A stretch of 64,000 nucleotides of DNA from Paracoccus zhejiangensis (GTDB taxonomy: Bacteria > Pseudomonadota > Alphaproteobacteria > Rhodobacterales > Rhodobacteraceae): the NCBI RefSeq assembly GCF_002847445.1, contig NZ_CP025433.1, positions 1 through 64,000 of the forward strand. The letters are read 5' to 3'. The notes under the pieces were generated by a model, which ran no database searches, was not told the DNA's origin, and saw only the letters and a program-made list of their open reading frames with translations. Positions 36,844 to 44,807 of the stretch are shown here, one piece after another; position 1 is the first letter of the stretch, and every line of letters starts with the position of its first letter. Both the position numbers and the translations under genes were made by a program.

Positions 36844-37677
36844 TGGAGGTTCCTTTCCTGCTTGGCGTTTCGATGAAACCCCTGGGGACAGGGCAGACCA
36901 GGCGGCTGTCAAAGGCGAATTTGGGCCGCGAGGAATGGCCAGAGGCCAGGGGAAATTCGCCCTTGAAGGCCGAAGGCCGCCAGCCGCGCTGCCCTGTCAT
37001 GGTTCATCGGTAACAAACGCCCCTTGCAGGACGGAAACCAGCTGGCCAGAGCAGCAAAGCGATCCGCGGACCGGCAGCGAGAGGGACGGCAGAGACTGGG
37101 ACCGGCAGAGAGGTGACCGGATCAACCGCCGCGCCGCTGGCAGGGCCCGCACCCATTGCCTGCAACCCTGTTCTCGGCGGGATTTTAGCCCTTGGACAAG
37201 GCTGGTCGACCGGGGACTGGCGGGGGCGGTGCAAGCCTGCCCGATGATCCGGTGGCTCGCGCGACGACCTCCGGCCTTCCCGCGCAATGTGACCGTCACC
37301 CGGATGGGCCGAGACGGGCGGAGCAGGGCGGTCAGGACCGGCGCGCGAGGACTTGGCTCGGGACGAGACAGACCGCAGGTGCCGCAGCCGACCGCTTCGC
37401 CCGGACTGGCTCGGGTCCGGCCGGAGGCCGGACGAGGGCACGGTCGCCGGCTTGCCGGCGATGCGCCCAGACAGATGACAGCATTGTCCTGACTCTAGCT
37501 CAGCGCGACGCCGCCGGTCGGCCGTGAGCCCAAACTACCGCACTGTGCCGGCGCGACGTTCTGCGTAAGGCAGCGAAGGAGCCACGGGAAAGCCGACCCC
37601 AAGCAGCCTTCCGGTGGCTACTAACAAAGTTGCGGATGCAGCCTGCATTGCTGGCTGACCTTCCTGATGCCGCATTG
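36844..37677. other. GC-rich region without a recognised gene
   Basis: About 830 bases. Open frames are long only because of base composition. It contains one copy of a 63-base repeat (37406-37468) that recurs at 38124-38186. Confidence 0.5.
37406..37468 (+). repeat. Dispersed 63-base repeat, copy A
   Basis: Starts CTGGCTCGGGTCCGGCC and contains GACGAGGGCACGGTCG and TGCGCCC. It matches copy B at 38124-38186 at about 57 of 63 positions. Its origin is unknown. Confidence 0.8.
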
Positions 37678-37995
37678 TCAGAAGGAGAATTCAGGGTTAT
37701 TGCTCTCATACCATTCCCGGATGGTTCTGTTCAGGTTTGAGAGCGCAAGTCCACGGCTCATGCGTATATCGAGCAATGCAAAGTCTTCCGTGAACTTTGC
37801 TGCATCGTCACCAGAAGCCGTGAATTCAAAACGCCCTCCAGAGCATTCGTCGTCTGGATCATCGCCGACAACGCGCCAACTACCGATGACTTCTCCGTCG
37901 CGAGTAATGACCTCACCCTGTGACAGACGCGGGTCATACCCGCTCTGCATCCACTCATCGTAGCCGACGAAGTTGATTGGATAAATCAGTGCCAT
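37678..37995 (-). CDS. Hypothetical protein, 105 residues, lower GC
   Basis: Reads MALIYPINFVGYDEWMQSGY and ends NNPEFSF. Acidic, with EVITRDGEVIGSWRVVGDD suggesting a small beta-sheet protein, possibly immunity-like. The gene is noticeably less GC-rich than its flanks and sits between the two copies of the 63-base repeat. This suggests separate acquisition. No family recognised. Confidence 0.55.
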   Translation of the reverse strand: MALIYPINFVGYDEWMQSGYDPRLSQGEVITRDGEVIGSWRVVGDDPDDECSGGRFEFTASGDDAAKFTEDFALLDIRMSRGLALSNLNRTIREWYESNNPEFSF

Positions 37996-38302
37996 CCCTC
38001 GACTTTGTCCGCAATGACCCTGCGACGCAAGTCGTCAAAAACAGTCAATTACATGCATCTTCGGCCCGCATTGGACTACGACGCGCCCGCGCGCCGCCCG
38101 GCCATTCACCGACGCGCGAGGATCTGGCTCGGGTCCGGCCAGCGGCCTGACGAGGGCACGGTCGTCGGCCTGCCGGCTATGCGCCCGACAAATATCGGAC
38201 CTTCTCAATTTCTTGCGGATATAGCACCGGCCTTCCTGGACTATAAGGTCGCTTTGAACACCAAGATAACTGAAACGTGGGCACTCTCGTCGGACCAGCG
38301 AT
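37996..38302. other. Intergenic stretch with repeat copy B
   Basis: About 300 bases between the 105-residue gene and the restriction-enzyme fragment. It has no supported gene. The second copy of the 63-base repeat lies inside. Confidence 0.5.
38124..38186 (+). repeat. Dispersed 63-base repeat, copy B
   Basis: The same orientation as copy A at 37406-37468, with about six mismatches. The two copies flank the low-GC hypothetical gene. Confidence 0.8.
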
Positions 38303-38775
38303 TCAGGTTTTGGATCCGGCGGGCATGGCAAGCGCATTCATCAACTGAGTCCGCACCTCCTTCGGGTCGCCACGCTCCATCGTCGCGATAACGAACACCG
38401 CCTTGCGGCCGGACGCCTTCGCCCAAGCCTGACCGATCTGCTCTTTCTCCCGACTATCGCGGCTTTCCTCTGGCGAACGGTCCTTGCCCTTGTATTCGAC
38501 CACCAGAAGGCGGCCATCCTCCATGACGGCCACGAAATCCGGATAGAACTTGTCGGTCGAGGTCGGCAGCGAGAAGGAATTGGGATGTCTGCTGACGTTG
38601 CGGGTCCAGTATTTCAGACCCGGCAGGGAATCCAGCGCGAGGGCGCACTTTACCTCTTCGCCGCCATCCTTGCTGTCGAAGGTCGGCACCTCGTCCGGCC
38701 CCATGAAGTGGCGCTTGAACTTGTACATGCCGCGATACTTGGTCACATCGATATACATCTCGTCGAAGAACCGGA
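38303..38775 (-). pseudogene. C-terminal fragment of a type III restriction enzyme-like (Res) protein
   Basis: The frame reads KYWTRNVSRHPNSFSLPTST, then KFYPDFVAVMEDGRLLVVEYKG and ends in NALAMPAGSKT. The D and E-x-K pattern in FYPDF...VVEYKGK is the nuclease core found at the C-terminus of type III Res subunits and related helicases. The helicase part (several hundred residues) is missing. The fragment is joined at about 38776 to the end of an unrelated regulator gene. Confidence 0.7.
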
Positions 38776-39411
38776 TCCGGGTCCAGCCGCACCGCCCGCT
38801 CGGCCATTTCGATGGCCAGGACCCGATCCGCCTCGGCGCTTTCGCCCCAGCCGAACCGCGAAGAGAAATCGTACATGTTGGCGAGGCGGGAATAGGCCTC
38901 GGTATAACCGGGGTCCATGTCGAGCGCACGGCGGTAGAGCGAAATCGCGCGGGTGACGCCTGGACGGTCAAGCGAGGCCTCGAAGTGACGCCCCTGCAGG
39001 AGCAGGTCGTAGGCCGAGACGTCTGAGGTGCCTGCGCTCAGCAGACGTTCCTGCTCTTGCGGCGCGAGCCTCACGGCAAGCGCGTCGATGATCTTGGAGC
39101 GGACGTCGTCCTGGATGTCGAAAAGGTCGCCAAGCTGCCGGTCGTAGCGCTGCGCCCAGACATTGGAACCGGTCGTCAGTTGTACCAGCTGAACGCTAAT
39201 CCTGATCTGCTCGCCTTCGCGCTGAACGCTACCATCCACCATGTGGGTGGCTCCGAAATGTTTCATCGTGTCGGCGACAGTTTCGGGTGAGCTGCGTAGC
39301 ACGAAAGTCGTGTTTCGCGACAGGACATTCACCGCTCCGATGCGGGACAGGTCGGTCAAAAGATCCTCCGCCAGCCCTGATGACAGATAATCCTGTTCCG
39401 GATCACTGCTA
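38776..39411 (-). pseudogene. CadC-like regulator, C-terminal half (separated by IS5)
   Basis: Continues the gene whose first half is at 40262-40817. It reads SSDPEQDYLSSGLAEDLLTD, then HMVDGSVQREGEQIRISVQL (TolB-like/adenylate-cyclase-associated region) and TPR repeats (AISLYRRALDMDPGYTEAYS). It breaks off after AVRLDPDP at about 38776, where restriction-enzyme sequence begins. Removing the IS and one TA restores ENLSSDPEQDYL across the junction. Confidence 0.85.
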
Positions 39412-39489
39412 GGCGGGATCGACATTCAGGATTTCCAATGGGGGATTTGAGTGATTCATAGGGTTCCATGTTTGGACATGGAGCCGATG

Positions 39490-39864
39490 ATGGCCACGAA
39501 GCGCTATGAGTTGAACGACGCGCAGTGGGAGAGGATCGCCACGCTTTTGCCGGGTAAAGCGGGCGATCCGGGGCGGTCTGGCCTGGATAACCGCTTGTTT
39601 GTGAATGGTTGTCTCTGGGTTCTGCGGTCAGGTGCACATTGGTGCGACCTGCCGGAGCGCTATGGCAAGTGGAAATCCGTGCATCGCCGCTTCAGCCGCT
39701 GGTGTCATGCCGGGGTCTGGGAACGGGTGTTCGAGAGCCTGACGCAGGACCGTGACAACCAGTATCTGATGATCGACTCGACCATCGTGCGTGCCCATCA
39801 ACAGGCGGCCAGTGGAAAAGGGGGGCGCGGGATCAGGCGCTGGGGCGTTCCCGAGGTGGACTGA
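39490..39864 (+). CDS. IS5-family transposase, first frame (OrfA)
   Basis: Reads MATKRYELNDAQWERIATLL, then GSGAHWCDLPERYGKW-like DUF4096 sequence (RSGAHWCDLPERYGKWKSVH) and the first catalytic aspartate in MIDSTIVRAHQQAASGKGG. A slippery AAAAGGGGGG at 39816-39825 would shift ribosomes by -1 into OrfB, as in other IS427-group elements. An in-frame ATG 13 codons upstream exists but lies in the IS leader. Confidence 0.88.
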   Translation: MATKRYELNDAQWERIATLLPGKAGDPGRSGLDNRLFVNGCLWVLRSGAHWCDLPERYGKWKSVHRRFSRWCHAGVWERVFESLTQDRDNQYLMIDSTIVRAHQQAASGKGGRGIRRWGVPEVD

Positions 39865-39878
39865 CCACAAAGATCCAT

Positions 39879-40247
39879 ATGCTTGCCGATGCGCTCGGGC
39901 GGCCCTTGCGGTTCCTCATCACGCCGGGCCAGACAGGCGACGTCACCGCGGCACCCATCCTGCTGGAGGGGCAGGAAGGCCGCGCGGTGCTGGCGGATAA
40001 AGCATATGACAGCAATGCCTTACGGGCGGTGATCGCGGATATGGGTGCACAGGTCGTGATCCCATCGAAACGCAGTCGCAAGATCATCATCCCTCACGAC
40101 GCCATCATCTACCGCCAGAGAAACAACATCGAACGCTGCTTCGGTCGTCTCAAACACTTCCGACGCTTCGCAACCCGCTATGACCGACGCACCATCCACT
40201 TCTCAGGCTTTGTCCTGCTTGCCGCAGCTATGATCTGGTTGAGCTGA
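39879..40247 (+). CDS. IS5-family transposase, second frame (OrfB)
   Basis: The frame reads MLADALGRPLRFLITPGQTG, then LADKAYDSNALRA (second catalytic aspartate) and QRNNIERCFGRLKHFRRFAT (catalytic glutamate). It is the -1 frame relative to OrfA and is open upstream to the slippery site, so the working protein is probably an OrfAB fusion. The ATG at 39879 need not be used. Confidence 0.88.
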   Translation: MLADALGRPLRFLITPGQTGDVTAAPILLEGQEGRAVLADKAYDSNALRAVIADMGAQVVIPSKRSRKIIIPHDAIIYRQRNNIERCFGRLKHFRRFATRYDRRTIHFSGFVLLAAAMIWLS

Positions 40248-40261
40248 ATGTCGATCCGGCC

Positions 40262-40817
40262 TAAGATTCTCGAAGGGTAGTACAGCAATTGTAACCGGCT
40301 CTTGCGGTGCCGCATCGCGTCCAAGGAACGTTTCGGCAGCGGCGACGACAATGAAGAGAGCGACGACCGTCGCAACGAGGGCCACGATCACCCGGAGCCC
40401 GGGTCGCCGCCGGGTGTACTCTTGCCCCGGCAAAACCAACACAGCGGACGGAGGCGCGTCATCGGGCGCCGGAGCCGCCGTGAGCCGATAGCCTTGCTTG
40501 GGCACTGTCGTCAGCCGCTTCGCGTCTTCCCCGCCGAGCGCACGCCGTATCTCCGAAATGCATTGGACGAGGCTGTCGTCAGTGACGTGCGTGTCGGGCC
40601 AGACCTCCCGCATCAGCGATTCCTTCGTGACGAGCCTCCCGCGATTTTGGGCCAAAAGGCGCAATACGCGTGCCGTCTGCGGCCGAAGAGGAACCTTCGT
40701 GCCATCGGGCGAGGTCAATTCCTCGTTTTCGGAATTGAATCTAAATGCACCGATCAAAAGGGTTTTTCGAGCTTTCGTCAAATTTCGGGCCAGCCTTCGT
40801 GACTTTCGTGGCCGCAA
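40262..40817 (-). pseudogene. CadC-like winged-helix regulator, N-terminal half (split by IS5)
   Basis: An OmpR/CadC-type winged helix (PLRPQTARVLRLLAQNRGRL through RLTTVPKQGYRLTA) is followed by one membrane helix (LRVIVALVATVVALFIVVAA) and the start of the periplasmic domain, TIAVLPFENL. No ATG fits the N-terminus; a TTG (near 40757 or 40817) would be needed. The IS5 interrupts it after ENL. The intact protein would be a membrane-bound regulator with TolB-like and TPR regions. Confidence 0.82.
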
Positions 40818-40893
40818 ACGAGCTTGCTGACTTCAGGCGCTTCGATTGGCGCTGTAACCCGCACCAAACCAATTCCCAACCACGGAGACCATT

Positions 40894-41148
40894 ATGTTCA
40901 GGGCAACCATCATTTCCACCATTTTCGCCGTCGGCGCCTTCCAAGTCTCGGCAGACCCGACCAACGACTATGACCTGTCGATCCTTCCTGCGGACGTCGC
41001 CGCACGTGTCATCGAGATGCAGAAACATGGCGACCGGTTCGAAGCGACGATCCGGGCGATCTTCGTTGAAGCAATGAAACCAGACTGGACCTTCGAAGAC
41101 TCCGGTCAGGAGTCCGCCGACATCACGGTCGCGGACCAGAAAGACTGA
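40894..41148 (+). CDS. Small secreted protein, 84 residues
   Basis: Begins MFRATIISTIFAVGAFQVSA, a convincing signal peptide with cleavage near VSA-DP. The mature part is short and acidic (DYDLSILPADVAARVIEMQK) with no cysteine. GGAGACC precedes the ATG. It is divergent from the CadC-like regulator gene and might have been its target. Function unknown. Confidence 0.65.
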   Translation: MFRATIISTIFAVGAFQVSADPTNDYDLSILPADVAARVIEMQKHGDRFEATIRAIFVEAMKPDWTFEDSGQESADITVADQKD

Positions 41149-41380
41149 TCAACAGTACCGCATAAACGGCGGAGCCGGTTGCATTGACGCAAACTTATCG
41201 GCTCCACCGAACTATGCGTGAGGAACGATCTGTATTGTCGTGCAACGGACCCCGCCGGTCATCGGATAAAGTAAGTTTGATGGCATCGTCGGTTGCCGGC
41301 GGCGCTCCTCTTCCGACGCGCCGCCATGGTCGCGCAGGTCCGGGCGATATGGGATCGAAGGACCGACTGAGACTTCCCCT

Positions 41381-41548
41381 TTAACCGCCTTCCAGAATGT
41401 ACCCGCGATATTTCGCGCCCTTGAAGCGATGCTGGACGACTTCCTGGTAGGCGGGGTTGAAGTACCAGTCGCGCGCCGCCAGCATGCCGGGGTATTCGAG
41501 GATGACAGCTCCTTCGATGTCGGGGCCCTCGAGCACTTCGAACGCCCC
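41381..41548 (-). pseudogene. DUF1330 protein, C-terminal fragment
   Basis: Reads GAFEVLEGPDIEGAVILEYP, then MLAARDWYFNPAYQEVVQHR and ends YRGYILEGG, the C-terminal half of a DUF1330 dimeric ferredoxin-like protein. Its N-terminus is replaced by the truncated IS6 transposase; the frame happens to stay open through the junction at 41548/41549, creating a chimeric open frame. Confidence 0.75.
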
Positions 41549-42044
41549 GTTGCTGTGCGCCTTGTCAGTGACGATGGTCAGGGGATGATACAGACGAACG
41601 GTCTCTCGGGCTTGCCGCAGAAACGCCCTTGCAGCCTTGGCATCTCGCCGCGCCGTTAGCCGAAAATCGATCAACTGGTTGAGCTGGTCCACGGCGCGCC
41701 ATAGATAACACCGGCGTCCGCCGACGCGGATGTAGGTCTCATCGACATGCCACTGCAGCCCGCGCCAGGAACGATGGCCACCATAGGCCCGTTTGCGGAT
41801 CTCGGGGCCGAACTTCCTGACCCAGCGGGGACGGTGGAGGCATCGACCGTCACCCCGCGCTCGGCCAGCAAATCGCGGACGTCGCGGCACGACAGCGGGT
41901 AGCGACAGTACCAGCGCACCGCCAAAAGGATAACCTCCCGAGGAAAACGATGCCGCTTGAACGGATTCTTGCGCTGTGCCATCGGATCCCCATCGTTACC
42001 AACCCAAGGAACTTGCTGTGGTCGGGCAGTAAATGCAACGGACC
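41549..42044 (-). mobile_element. Truncated IS6-family element, copy 1
   Basis: Starts at the right (42044) with the IS6-type end GGTCCGTTGCATTT and an ATG at 41982 (MAQRKNPFKRHRFPREVILL). It breaks off after TDKAHSN at 41549. A frameshift near 41838, after GVTVDASTV, splits the transposase; the second part resumes RWVRKFGPEIRKRAYGGHRS. It matches copy 2 (51727-52222) essentially perfectly in inverted orientation, including the frameshift. The right end of the element is missing. Confidence 0.88.
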
Positions 42045-42317
42045 CGTCACCCGCGTCAGTTCACGCTTCAGACGCCGGATCTCAGCATCCTTCTCCGTCT
42101 CGCCCGACGACGCTCTCTCGAACTTGCGCTTCCATGGGTAAAGAGAGTGCGCGCTCACCCCGAGCCGCTGCGAAACCTCCGAAACCGGATAGCCGCGTTC
42201 GGTGATCTGCGCGACCGCGTTTCGCTTGAGCTTGTCGCTGAAATTGCCTTTGCCCATCCTGGCCTCCTTGCCTCAAAATTAGCGAAGAGGGCGTCTGCGA
42301 ACCTACGGGCTATTCAC
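42045..42317 (-). mobile_element. IS3-family fragment (OrfA start and left end), cut by IS6
   Basis: An ATG at 42257 opens MGKGNFSDKLKRNAVAQITE, then YPVSEVSQRLGVSAHSLYPW and KDAEIRRLKRELTRVT, the helix-turn-helix and leucine zipper of an IS3 OrfA. It stops at the IS6 end. The probable IS3 terminus TGAATAGCCC lies at about 42308-42317. OrfB is absent. Confidence 0.8.
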
Positions 42318-42329
42318 TGTGGTGCCGTT

Positions 42330-42490
42330 TTCCCGAAGGCGTCGATACCGGCGCGATCGCGCAGACCTGCGTGGAGGGCAACGTCGTGCTTGCCCCGGCA
42401 ATGTCTTCAGCCCCTCGCAAGGCGCGGCCGTCTTCATGCGCTTCAATGTGGCGCAGATGGCGGATCTGCGAGTCTACGATGCGCTGGAAC
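42330..42490 (+). pseudogene. PLP-dependent aminotransferase, C-terminal remnant
   Basis: One frame reads EGVDTGAIAQTCVEGNVVLAP, and after a missing base the next reads GNVFSPSQGAAVFMRFNVAQ and VYDALERAM. Together these resemble the end of a MocR/2-aminoadipate-type aminotransferase (lacking one G near 42398). It is a dead fragment between the IS3 piece and malK. Confidence 0.65.
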
Positions 42491-42522
42491 GCGCCATGCG
42501 ATGGCGCGGCCGCGCGATCCGG

Positions 42523-43605
42523 TCAGCGGGCGATGCGATCCGTCGTCGCGGCATCGAACAGCGAGACCTTGCTGCGGTCGATGGCGAGGCCGATGCGGTC
42601 GAGATTGGTTTCATCCATCCGGCCGGGCAGCTTGGCGGTCAGCGACCGGTCGCCGATCTCGAACAGCACATAGCATTCCGAGCCAGTATTCTCGATCATG
42701 GTCGGCGTCACCAGCAGGTCGGGCGTATCGCTGAGCACCAGATGCTCGGGGCGGACACCGAAGATCACGTCGCGGGGCAGGTCGGCCCCGAAACCGGCAT
42801 CCATCTGCACCAGATGCTGACCCATGCGGACGGCATCGCCCTCGATGATGGCGGGGCACAGGTTCATGGGCGGGCTGCCCATGAAATCCGCGACGAATGT
42901 ATTCGCCGGGTGCTCATAGATCTCCTGCGGGGTGCCGATCTGCTGAACATAGCCGCCCTTCAGCACGACGATCCGGCTGGCCAGCGTCATCGCCTCGATC
43001 TGGTCATGGGTCACATAGACGATCGAGGCATGGGTGCTGCGGTGCAGTCGCTTTATCTCGGCCCGCATCTCGACCCGCAGTTTGGCGTCGAGATTCGACA
43101 GCGGCTCGTCGAACAGGAACAGCTTGGGGTCGCGGACCAGCGCCCGGCCCATCGCCACGCGCTGCCGCTGGCCGCCCGACAGCTGGCTGGGGCGGCGGTC
43201 CAGCAGATGGTCGATCTGCAACAGCTTTGCGACCTCGGTGATCTTGTCCCGCGCCTGCGCCTTGGGCACGCGGCGGATCTTCATGCCGAAGCCGATATTC
43301 TCGCCCACGCTCATGGTCGGATAAAGGGCATAGGACTGGAACACCATTGCGATGTCGCGGTCCTTGGGCGGCTCGTTGGTCACATCGCGCCCGCCGATGG
43401 TCAGGGTGCCGCTGGTGATTTCTTCCAGACCGGCGATGCAGTTCAGCAGCGTGGACTTGCCGCAGCCCGAGGGGCCGACCAGCACGAGGAACTCGCCCTG
43501 CGCCATTTCGATGTTGATGTCATGCAGGATCTCGACGGCGCCATAGGCCTTCTTGAGGCTGCGCGTTTCCAGCGCCGTTGCGGCGGGGGTCGTGTCTAGG
43601 GCCAT
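42523..43605 (-). CDS. malK: Maltose/sugar ABC transporter ATP-binding protein MalK
   Basis: A 360-residue ATPase. Walker A is GPSGCGKST, the signature LSGGQRQR and Walker B LFLFDEPLSNLD; a C-terminal regulatory TOBE domain follows (VIFGVRPEHLVL). It powers the MalFG permease encoded on the opposite strand. Close relatives (UgpC, AglK) share this layout, so the name rests on the cluster. It is cotranscribed with the LacI-type regulator, whose last ten bases overlap its start. Confidence 0.9.
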   Translation of the reverse strand: MALDTTPAATALETRSLKKAYGAVEILHDINIEMAQGEFLVLVGPSGCGKSTLLNCIAGLEEITSGTLTIGGRDVTNEPPKDRDIAMVFQSYALYPTMSVGENIGFGMKIRRVPKAQARDKITEVAKLLQIDHLLDRRPSQLSGGQRQRVAMGRALVRDPKLFLFDEPLSNLDAKLRVEMRAEIKRLHRSTHASIVYVTHDQIEAMTLASRIVVLKGGYVQQIGTPQEIYEHPANTFVADFMGSPPMNLCPAIIEGDAVRMGQHLVQMDAGFGADLPRDVIFGVRPEHLVLSDTPDLLVTPTMIENTGSECYVLFEIGDRSLTAKLPGRMDETNLDRIGLAIDRSKVSLFDAATTDRIAR

Positions 43606-44645
43606 GCTGTGTCTCCTTGGTCGGGCGCGGGGCCGGTCGAGTCGCGAACGATCAACTCGGCGCGGTTCAGGGTTTGAAGAGATCTCGGGTCTGCCCCGCC
43701 GATCAGGTCGATCAACGCATTGGCCAACGGGGCGCAGGCGTCGCGCAGGGGCGCGCGGGTCACGGTCAGCGAGGGCGAGAAATTGATCGCGTCCAGCAGG
43801 GGCAGAGAATCGTCATGGGCCATGATCGACACATCCCGAGGCACCGACAGGCCGCGGTCCCGGACAGCATGCATCACGCCCTCGGCCAGTAGCATCGAGC
43901 TGCAGATGAAGGCGGTTGGCGGCGCGCCCCGCTGTCCGGCCAGAAGCGAGAGTGCCTGCCGGTATCCGGCGGCCTCGGAGGGCGTGTCATGGGTCAGCGC
44001 GCCCTCGACCACCGGCAGCCCTGCCTCGGCCATCGCGGCCAGAAAGCCGTCGCGGCGGCGAGTCGCATAGCTGTAGCCTTCGGCGCCGTTCAGATAGGCG
44101 ATGCGCTTGTGGCCAAGCGCGGTCAGAAGCTGAACCGATTCGGCCGCGAGGGCGAAATTGTCGATGGTGAAGAAGGGATAGTCGGCATCCAGCCGGTCGC
44201 GGCCATGCACGACGAAGGGGATGCCGCGTTCTCGCAGGAAGACGACGCGCGGATCGTTCGGTGCCGGAGCATTCAGGATGAACCCGTCCAGCAGGTCACG
44301 ATCCAGCATCCGACGATAGGCCTTGACCGGGTCGCGACCCTGATCGACGGCAAGGACCAGGTCGGTGTCGCGCGCCGCAAGCGCGGCCGACAGGCCGACC
44401 AGAATTTCCAGGAATGTCTGGTCGGCGCGCAGATCGGCACTGGTCTTGACGATCATGCCGACCATCCCCGCCCGCCCGGTCACCAGCCTCTGTGCGCTGC
44501 GATTGGCGCGATATCCCATTTGTTCGGCCATCTCCCGCACACGTTTGCGGGTCTTCTCCGAAACCTCGGGAAAGTCGTTCAGGGCGCGGCTGACCGTCGC
44601 CGGCGAGAGGCCGAGATGGTCCGCAATGTCCTTCAGTGTCGCCAT
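43596..44645 (-). CDS. LacI-family repressor of the maltose cluster
   Basis: A 349-residue regulator. The N-terminal helix-turn-helix is MATLKDIADHLGLSPATVSR with ALNDFPEVSEKTRKRV after it, and a periplasmic-binding-like sugar domain follows. The frame is open 31 codons further upstream, but the ATG at 44645 gives the standard LacI start. It faces the alpha-glucosidase gene across a 160-base region holding a perfect LacI-type operator. Enteric maltose systems use MalT instead, so this is a different control logic. Maltose or a related sugar is the likely inducer (inference). Confidence 0.92.
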   Translation of the reverse strand: MATLKDIADHLGLSPATVSRALNDFPEVSEKTRKRVREMAEQMGYRANRSAQRLVTGRAGMVGMIVKTSADLRADQTFLEILVGLSAALAARDTDLVLAVDQGRDPVKAYRRMLDRDLLDGFILNAPAPNDPRVVFLRERGIPFVVHGRDRLDADYPFFTIDNFALAAESVQLLTALGHKRIAYLNGAEGYSYATRRRDGFLAAMAEAGLPVVEGALTHDTPSEAAGYRQALSLLAGQRGAPPTAFICSSMLLAEGVMHAVRDRGLSVPRDVSIMAHDDSLPLLDAINFSPSLTVTRAPLRDACAPLANALIDLIGGADPRSLQTLNRAELIVRDSTGPAPDQGDTAWP

Positions 44646-44732
44646 GGTCCGATCTTCTGCAAGATTTCTGTAAGTTTCCGATTTCTCTGAAGAATGCACG
44701 AAATTTTCCCGCTTGCATAGAGTTTTTTGTTG

Positions 44733-44750
44733 ATTCAAAACGTTTTGAAT
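44733..44750. promoter_or_regulatory. LacI-type operator, perfect 18-bp palindrome
   Basis: ATTCAAAACGTTTTGAAT is a perfect palindrome with the central CG expected of LacI-family operators. It lies between the divergent repressor and alpha-glucosidase genes. Confidence 0.85.
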
Positions 44751-44772
44751 ATTTTTGCATGGCTGCTATGTT
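44745..44772 (+). promoter_or_regulatory. Predicted promoter for aglA-malEFG-lamB
   Basis: TTGAAT (44745-44750) and TATGTT (44767-44772) are 16 bases apart. The -35 box overlaps the right half of the operator, so repressor binding would block the polymerase. Confidence 0.5.
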
Positions 44773-44807
44773 GGCGCCGAATCGAATCCACGGCTGGAGT
44801 GACTCCG

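Larger units (their letters stand above)
39412..40261 (+). mobile_element. Complete IS5-family (IS427-group) element, 850 bp
   Basis: The ends are GGCGGGATCGACATTCAG (39412-39429) and, inverted, CTGAATGTCGATCCGGCC (40244-40261), with one mismatch in 18. A TA target duplication flanks it (39410-39411 and 40262-40263). Two overlapping reading frames encode the transposase. Insertion split a CadC-like regulator gene. It looks intact and could be active. Confidence 0.92.

Noticed and set aside
36158..37492. Long open frames on both strands at 36.2-37.5 kb
   Set aside because: No start signal or domain, biased composition, and one frame overlaps real small genes. Treated as noncoding.
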